Part shown: one piece after another, positions 58,335-64,000 of the stretch
How the letters are laid out: each line of letters begins with the position of its first letter
Numbering within the stretch: the stretch's first letter is position 1
Assembly (NCBI GenBank): GCA_033725935.1
Contig: MU867082.1
Coordinates: 464,621 to 528,620 of the forward strand
Direction of reading: 5' to 3'
DNA: 64,000 nt
Source: Cladorrhinum sp. PSN259
Lineage: Eukaryota > Ascomycota > Sordariomycetes > Sordariales > Podosporaceae
The notes under the pieces: generated by a model
Databases searched by the model: none
Told to the model about the DNA's origin: nothing
The model's input: only the letters and a program-made list of their open reading frames with translations
Position numbers and translations under genes: made by a program

Positions 58335-60137
58335 GGGGAAAATGAACTCTAGGAAAATATTCTGCTTGGGGGGCTGGAAAAGCCGGGTGAGGGGAAGGGG
58401 AGGGGATGATGATTTATGATGATTTACGAACAACAGACAACAGCTATATACCACTTTTGATGCATTGAAAAAATAGGGGATTGTATATAAACATATACTC
58501 AATACGACATTACATACCACAGTGAATGGCCAGCCTGAACGGTAGCAACGCCTGGGTCGAAAATTAAAACATGACATACTAGATTACCGTAGTGTGATAT
58601 TAACGTTTGATTAATGAGTAGAGAGTATCCATCTCTTGGAATGAACTTTGGGTTATTTTGATAATTTTTTCTCGGCTTCTCTCGCTCGGGAGATCATATC
58701 CCTCTGCTCCATCCATCCTGGATGGTTTCCATTTTGAGGATCGAGTGGAGTTTAGTTCAAATCTAAGTGAGAAATGGAGTTTTTGATGTTTATGGTTCTA
58801 GTTCAAGGCGTGTTCGAGACGGGATGTTGAGACTGGGAGTATGGGTTGATGCTATTCCCTAGTTTATGCTCTTCAGGGTCCTCCTGTTCAGTGAGTGCTC
58901 TACCGCCGGCTCGGAGAGCAGCAACAAAAGCACAAAAAATGATTCCTGGCCGAGCCATACATTCCCTCAACCATCCCCGATTGTCATTATTTTATTTTTA
59001 TCCGATCTTTCAAGTCTTGTAGATGCTGTTTGATGGTAGGTAGCCTGTGGGCTTCCAATGGTATGATCCTGATCTTGACATTTCCTTCCGCCGGGCAAAA
59101 CCTCGGATGTAGTCCAAAGAAAGCTCATCCCCGGCATAAAGTCTAAAAGAACCGGAGTGAGCAAGTTTCTAAGCCTTTTTGACTACAAAGTGTGTTCATG
59201 TGTTCAATGCAGCCTCTCCTCTTTCTTCTTCTTCTGCTGTCAGACAGGTATATCTTCCTGCTCTCGCCACCTTCAGCGGCCAGCCCTTTCCTCTTCCTCC
59301 TTCTCCTCTAATGTCATTCACGATTTGTCTGTGTCTAGATACCGTGCGCTAAACAGTGTGTTGGGTGTGTCAAAGTTGCTTTTCCGCCAGCCAAGTATTA
59401 GAGGTAGTACTATCGGTTTTGGGAACCAAAGTCAACAACAAACAAGCGACCCCTAACGCACGGACCTCCCCCTTTTCCCGTATAACCGCACCTCCTTGTT
59501 GATATCGGTTTTACGCCGCGAATTGAAGCTTTTGAGATCGAATGCGTCGTCATATAACGCAGGGGGGCAATTCGGGGTCGCGCATTTTGGTCCATGCCAT
59601 TTTCGAGTAGTTATTCGAGTCTCGCGTCGTAACTGAATCCGTTCTCCTTATGTTAAAAAACTGTCAGCATGTGCCCTTCTTTTGATAAGTTCGAATCTGA
59701 AATAAACTTGCCGTTGGTGGTGTGTTGTTTGATTGTTTTGTAGGATTTTGGGTGGTTTCAATGCTCATGGTAGAGAGATTCTGAGGCTATCTACATCGCT
59801 GTTGCCCTGTTGTCAACATGAAGTGGCCCAAGCGCCTGGATGTCTTTTTCTTTTTTCACTAGTCCTCCTGCTTATCGAGGCGCTCGGACCAACTACGACT
59901 GATAGGTGAGCAGTTCGATGCCCATTAGATTTTGGAGTCCCTTCTCCAGTGATGCCATGTCTGAGGCTGCTGCACTTCTGCATCGAGGTGCTGGCTGGAG
60001 AAAGATCACTGCTCAAGGGAAAGGGGTCATTCTGAGACTCTGGAGATCGGTCTTGTGAAGTGCATCCTCCCAGAAGCACGGTCCTGAAGTCGTTTCTTAT
60101 TTCTCGTCTTTCTTTGAACTCCAAGTAGGGACTCACC
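58335..60137. other. Intergenic region, no supported gene
   Basis: AT-rich then CT-rich DNA. Short open frames only. A GTTCGAATCT match to a tRNA B box at about 59689 has no cloverleaf around it. Confidence 0.5.
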
Positions 60138-60850
60138 TACCTCCTCTGTCCTCAGGCATGCTGCTTGTCGACCGCCCATTGGCCGACGAGGACGCCCGGA
60201 CCACCTATTCCTCGCCCTCAAGGTCCTCAACAGGTACTCTTCCCTCCATATTTTACCCACAGGCATTTTCGACCGACCACTTCCTTCACTTCTTCCTCCA
60301 CATTCTTACTTCACCTTCTTCCTTCGCGTTCTTCCGCCTCCTCCTCCTCTTCTTCTTCGTCCTCTTCCTCCCTACCTTATCTTTCTCATCGTCCTAGTCT
60401 TCCTAAGGATCACGACTTATTCACATCACCAGGCACATCGCCATAACTCCCTATCTTTGCACTGAATCATCTTCCCGAGCGACTTATTTCTCTGCTCCTC
60501 TCCATCACCTTCTTTGTTCTGGCATATGGTTCAATTTCAAGTGAAATTGATACCCATCGGGTCACTCAGAGTTCTTTTGGGGCTTCTAAAACTTTGATCT
60601 GAAGCTGGTACAGAGTCAACCGACACGGACGCGTCATCATCGCGACCGATTCTTCACCAAAATCCTCTTTTTCCTTTCGTTACTTCCAATGTTTGTCTTC
60701 TTCTAGAGCTACCCCGCACTCTAACCGAGCTCGAGTGAGCTTCTCAGCTGTCTACTACTTTCTTTTCTACTATTCTTGGTCAATCTTCTTCTTCGATTAA
60801 TTGACTTATCTATTTTCCGACCGACTTCTTCTCTTATTCTCCCGACTTTA

Positions 60851-60935
60851 TTCTTCTTCTTCTCCTTCTTCTTCTTCTTCTTCTTCTTCCTCTTCCTCTT
60901 CCTCTTCCTCTTCCTCTTCCTCTTCCTCTTCCTCG
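60851..60935. repeat. CTT / CTTCCT pyrimidine tract
   Basis: CTT units passing into repeated TTCCTC units, about 85 bp of pure pyrimidine on the plus strand, within a longer CT-rich region (about 60.2-61.2 kb). Such tracts are common in leaders of Sordariales genes. Confidence 0.85.
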
Positions 60936-61352
60936 TCCTCGTCCCCATCTTCGTCTTCGTCCCCCACAACCTCATCTACCTACTCCTCTTCCTTCCATTC
61001 TCTTGGCCATTACCTATCAGTCTTTCTCTATAATCATCATTATTCATCTTTCTATTCATCTACTTCCTAATTTTATTCTTCATCTTCTTCTTCATCTTTC
61101 TGCTGATATTTTTCTCGACTATTTTACCCTCCATCACTTTCTTCTTTCCATAACCGACTTGATCGACAACTAGCTCGAATTTTCACCCATCCCTCCTCTC
61201 AATCACACCGGTCGGCATCTTTAGCAGTCGCTCGTTGACACCACCAAGCCATCGGCAATCCATTATTATGTTACCATCGCATCAACATTGAGCACTAACA
61301 ATCAAGAACAACTACATGCAACAAGCATTGTGCTAGCTTCTTTTCGTCCAAG

Positions 61353-64000
61353 GTAAGCTTCCTCTCTATTCTCCTTCTCCCTTTCCGACAACATCACTGT
61401 GATGAAATCGTCCAAGATATCGGAGCCGAGGGCGTTTTCTATAGCTTTAGCCCTTGGCTGTGATGAACAAGACTCGTCGATCTGATGCGATGATTTAACC
61501 CCCTCTTCATCTTCTTTTTTCTTCTTGAGTTCATTACTGACACTTGGGGACACAGACCTTTAATAAACCTCAATCTCGTCTGTCTCCTTTCACGACAACA
61601 AATCCTCAACAGCGTGATGAATATCCCTTTTCAACCGAGCTTCAATGCAATGGCATTCACTTTGCCATTTCATCAGCTTGTCTGGGCGCCTCCGCGACAC
61701 TCTTTGCAGTCACCCTTTGTAGATGATTACTGCATTGCTGGCCTTTGACAATAGTACGTACACCATTTTTGTTTTCACCAGATGAACACACCTACCCCCC
61801 TGGGCACATGATGACCAACACAAAATCTTGACATCATCCGTCTGATGGGCATACTAACCCATAGCTACGCCAACCCGACAAGGCCATGCTGAGAACCTTT
61901 GAGTCTGAGTGCCTCGAATCATCATCTTCACTTCACTTGTTGCTTCTTTTCAGACATAGATTGGTGCTAACCTCCGAGTTGTTGAGAGGCAGGGTTTACT
62001 CTTATAACACGCGACCTTACTTCAGTCACTGCACGGCTTCATTTTGGTCAGGTTCTTGTCCTTCACTCGAGCCTTGTTATTCGGCAAGCCATTCTCTTTC
62101 ACCAAACATTTCCACTCATCCAGGTGGATGTGGTGTCTGACTGCACAACATTGGGGTATGTACATGTTCTGCCTCCTTCCCATCACATCACTAGGCAACA
62201 TGATGAATTACTCGGGAGCATTTGAGCATGCATCAAAAATAGAGAAGAAAGCCTCGTCTAGCTACAGGCAAGCGAGGTTATAGCAAGCGCTGATGAGATC
62301 CCATACCTTGGTTGCATTTGCATCTGACTACTTACTTACCCGTGTCTGACTGCCTTCTATATTTCACCACCGATTTCTGATGAGAGTTACTGGGAATGAG
62401 ACTAATGTGTTGGAGTCAACGCAGGTACAACAACAGCTCACTGATCTACACACCCAAAACTGTCTCCTGAGAGAACTCTTTGATCTCATTCAGTCTCGAC
62501 AAGCCTCTTTCTTCTTGACAAGTCTCTTCTGCCTCGACAAATATCTCAACAACTCCCTCGCCCTCTCACCCACTTGCCTCAGCCCCAAGCACCAATACCA
62601 TCCTCGAGTCGCAATCAATCTCGAGCATCGTGGCCCTTCCCTCAACCCGACGAGGATGATATGTCACTCTCCTGCTGTTATCATCCAGCTCCAGCTGGCC
62701 ATGAGAAGTCCTTAGCAAGGAAACCGGACCTGAGCCTTTCTCTGCCTGCAATCCTTGCACTCTCAACATCATCAGGTCTACTCCCAAAAGGTACATTCCC
62801 TTTATGTTTTCCCCTCATCAGGAAGACAAACAAAAACAACACATGACGACAAAACTCAATTACATGCACCTGGTCTGTTGAGCCCGTCCTCGGGACGATG
62901 AGAAGCATGCCTCAAACTTCTGATCGTGTTTTCTTTGCTTTCTTATTTGCTATATACAGTTTTACTTCAGAATTTATCTAGTTGAGTACTGACATCTTGG
63001 GTTTGGCAGACAGGGCAGTTGCGTGTCTTCTTTTTTTTTTTTTTTTTGGTTGAGGTTCTTTAAAAAGGTATGTGGCACTTTTGTATTATTCTCTCCTTCT
63101 CTGTCTAGAGAAAGACAAATCCAAACACAATGATGCATAAACTACGTACCATATCGAGCCTCTCAACAGAAGAGGCAGTGAGGTCCAGAAATGGAAGCCG
63201 GAGTGGTCTGAAAGTGTTGGGTTCTTTGGTCTGCACTGTTTTGTCTGGAGGATCATGGTGGTTAGAACAGTTTTTTTTTACTAACATTTTATTTCTTCAC
63301 AGGATCTCTTCAATCTTCTTTTACTACACCTCGGTATGCATCTTCCTCTCCCACATCTGAATCACAACAACAGCAACAACATGATGAACAAAAAAAAACC
63401 CCACAGTAGCCATTGATTTGAGCCAGAGAGCTGTGATATCAAATGCACATTCGTTCTAAGATTGTTTTCTTATCTCACACACGAGCGTCGCTTGGAGATT
63501 GTCATCATTTGGCAGAATAGCTGACCATCTCAACTTTGACAGGCACCCGGTCCGTATGCTGGAGATGGAGATTTTGAGGAGAAAGTTACATGGTATGCAT
63601 TTTCCCTTCGTTTTGACTTTTCTACATCCCACGCAAATAACATGCTGTTGTTTCCTTACACTACTGCTGCGTTTTGAGGATGATGGGGGTCTTTGATGAC
63701 TGACGGCTTTTTCTTTGACAGATACCTATGGTCTCTATGCCAGAGTTTCTCATGTTGCAACTCTGGAGACAAGAAGCATGGTATGTATCTCCCTCTTTTT
63801 TTTATTGCCTCCCCATTTCCCACAACATGATGAACAATATCTTATTGTTTTCATTTTGAGCCTAAGGGCCATGACATGTACTTAGAACTCTGATTTATTA
63901 TTTTCTTATTATTATTTGTTCGTACACCGCTATGCCCTTGGCAGGGCTCGTCGGTCCCTCTACTGCTATTTACACAAGGAAAACCGTACCGTAAGGGCCG
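61353..64000 (+). other. Array of probable introns and small exons of a transcript leaving the window
   Basis: A series of strong splice sites on the plus strand. Introns with well-supported ends: 61353-61555 (GTAAGC...CACAG), 61754-61864 (GTACGT, TACTAACCCATAG), 63068-63302 (GTATGT, TACTAAC, TTCACAG), 63334-63542, 63593-63721 and 63781-63944 (each GTATG, pyrimidines, ACAG/GCAG). A donor at 62792 (GTACAT) and one at 62056 or 62156 (GGGTATGTAC, best at 62156) lack a single clear acceptor. The exons between are small (31, 50, 59, at least 46 nt). Stops occur in most frames of the longer exons, though one frame stays open across the last four exons without a recognisable protein. Best read as a long spliced leader or non-coding transcript, possibly with the coding start near or beyond the right edge. 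Confidence 0.4.

Noticed and set aside
59680..59705. tRNA B-box-like GTTCGAATCT
   Set aside because: No acceptor, D or anticodon stem can be formed upstream, and no T-run terminator in the right place.
62574..62791. Pro/Ser-rich frame starting PQPQAPIPSSSRNQ as a coding exon
   Set aside because: Reads like protein and ends at a donor, but no upstream or downstream exon joins it in an open frame; CT-rich DNA yields such frames by chance.

Overview
The window is nuclear DNA of a filamentous ascomycete, most likely a Sordariales relative of Neurospora or Sordaria. The evidence is spliced genes with short GT...AG introns (about 47-120 nt) and CTAAC/CTGAC branch sites, long CT-rich and microsatellite-rich intergenic stretches, dispersed Pol III genes, and a transposon inactivated by C-to-T / G-to-A changes in the manner of repeat-induced point mutation (RIP). 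Gene content (vip1-type RRM protein, CK2 beta subunit, LaeA-like methyltransferase, PDR-type ABC transporter) fits this. One 10-N assembly gap lies in a poly-G/poly-C stretch at 38.4-38.6 kb.

Layout. 1-5.7 kb: promoter-like DNA with no gene I can defend. 5.7-7.0 kb: a conserved fungal protein of unknown function. 7.0-17.1 kb: a 10-kb gene desert with simple repeats, a palindrome and one frameshifted coding fossil. 17.1-19.5 kb: a large charged orphan protein (minus), followed by a 273-bp MITE. 21.4-23.4 kb: a four-exon LaeA-like methyltransferase. 24.6-28.5 kb: vip1-like RRM protein, a 69-aa protein and a Ser-rich coiled-coil protein. 29.2 kb: an intron-containing tRNA-Arg(CCG). 30.2-35.2 kb: FAD amine oxidase-type enzyme, cupin/JmjC-like protein and the CK2 beta subunit. 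38.6-43.2 kb: PDR ABC transporter. 44.2-54.3 kb: homogentisate dioxygenase, a small acidic/basic protein, a CocE/NonD hydrolase and, divergently from it, a nine-exon flavin monooxygenase fused to an acetoacetate-decarboxylase-like domain. 54.4-56.2 kb: a complete but dead Fot1/pogo-type transposon. 57.8-58.3 kb: a small single-span membrane protein. 58.3-64 kb: a CT-rich region with a series of good splice sites, probably the leader or first small exons of a gene running off the right edge.

The most suggestive functional grouping is 38.6-54.3 kb. It places an exporter, a ring-cleavage dioxygenase, an alpha/beta hydrolase and an aromatic-hydroxylase/decarboxylase fusion close together. The last two share a 384-bp divergent promoter carrying two CCG-N-CGG sites one helical turn apart. 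That these form one catabolic or detoxification module is inference. Gene models below were spliced by eye; frames were checked arithmetically for every exon junction given.
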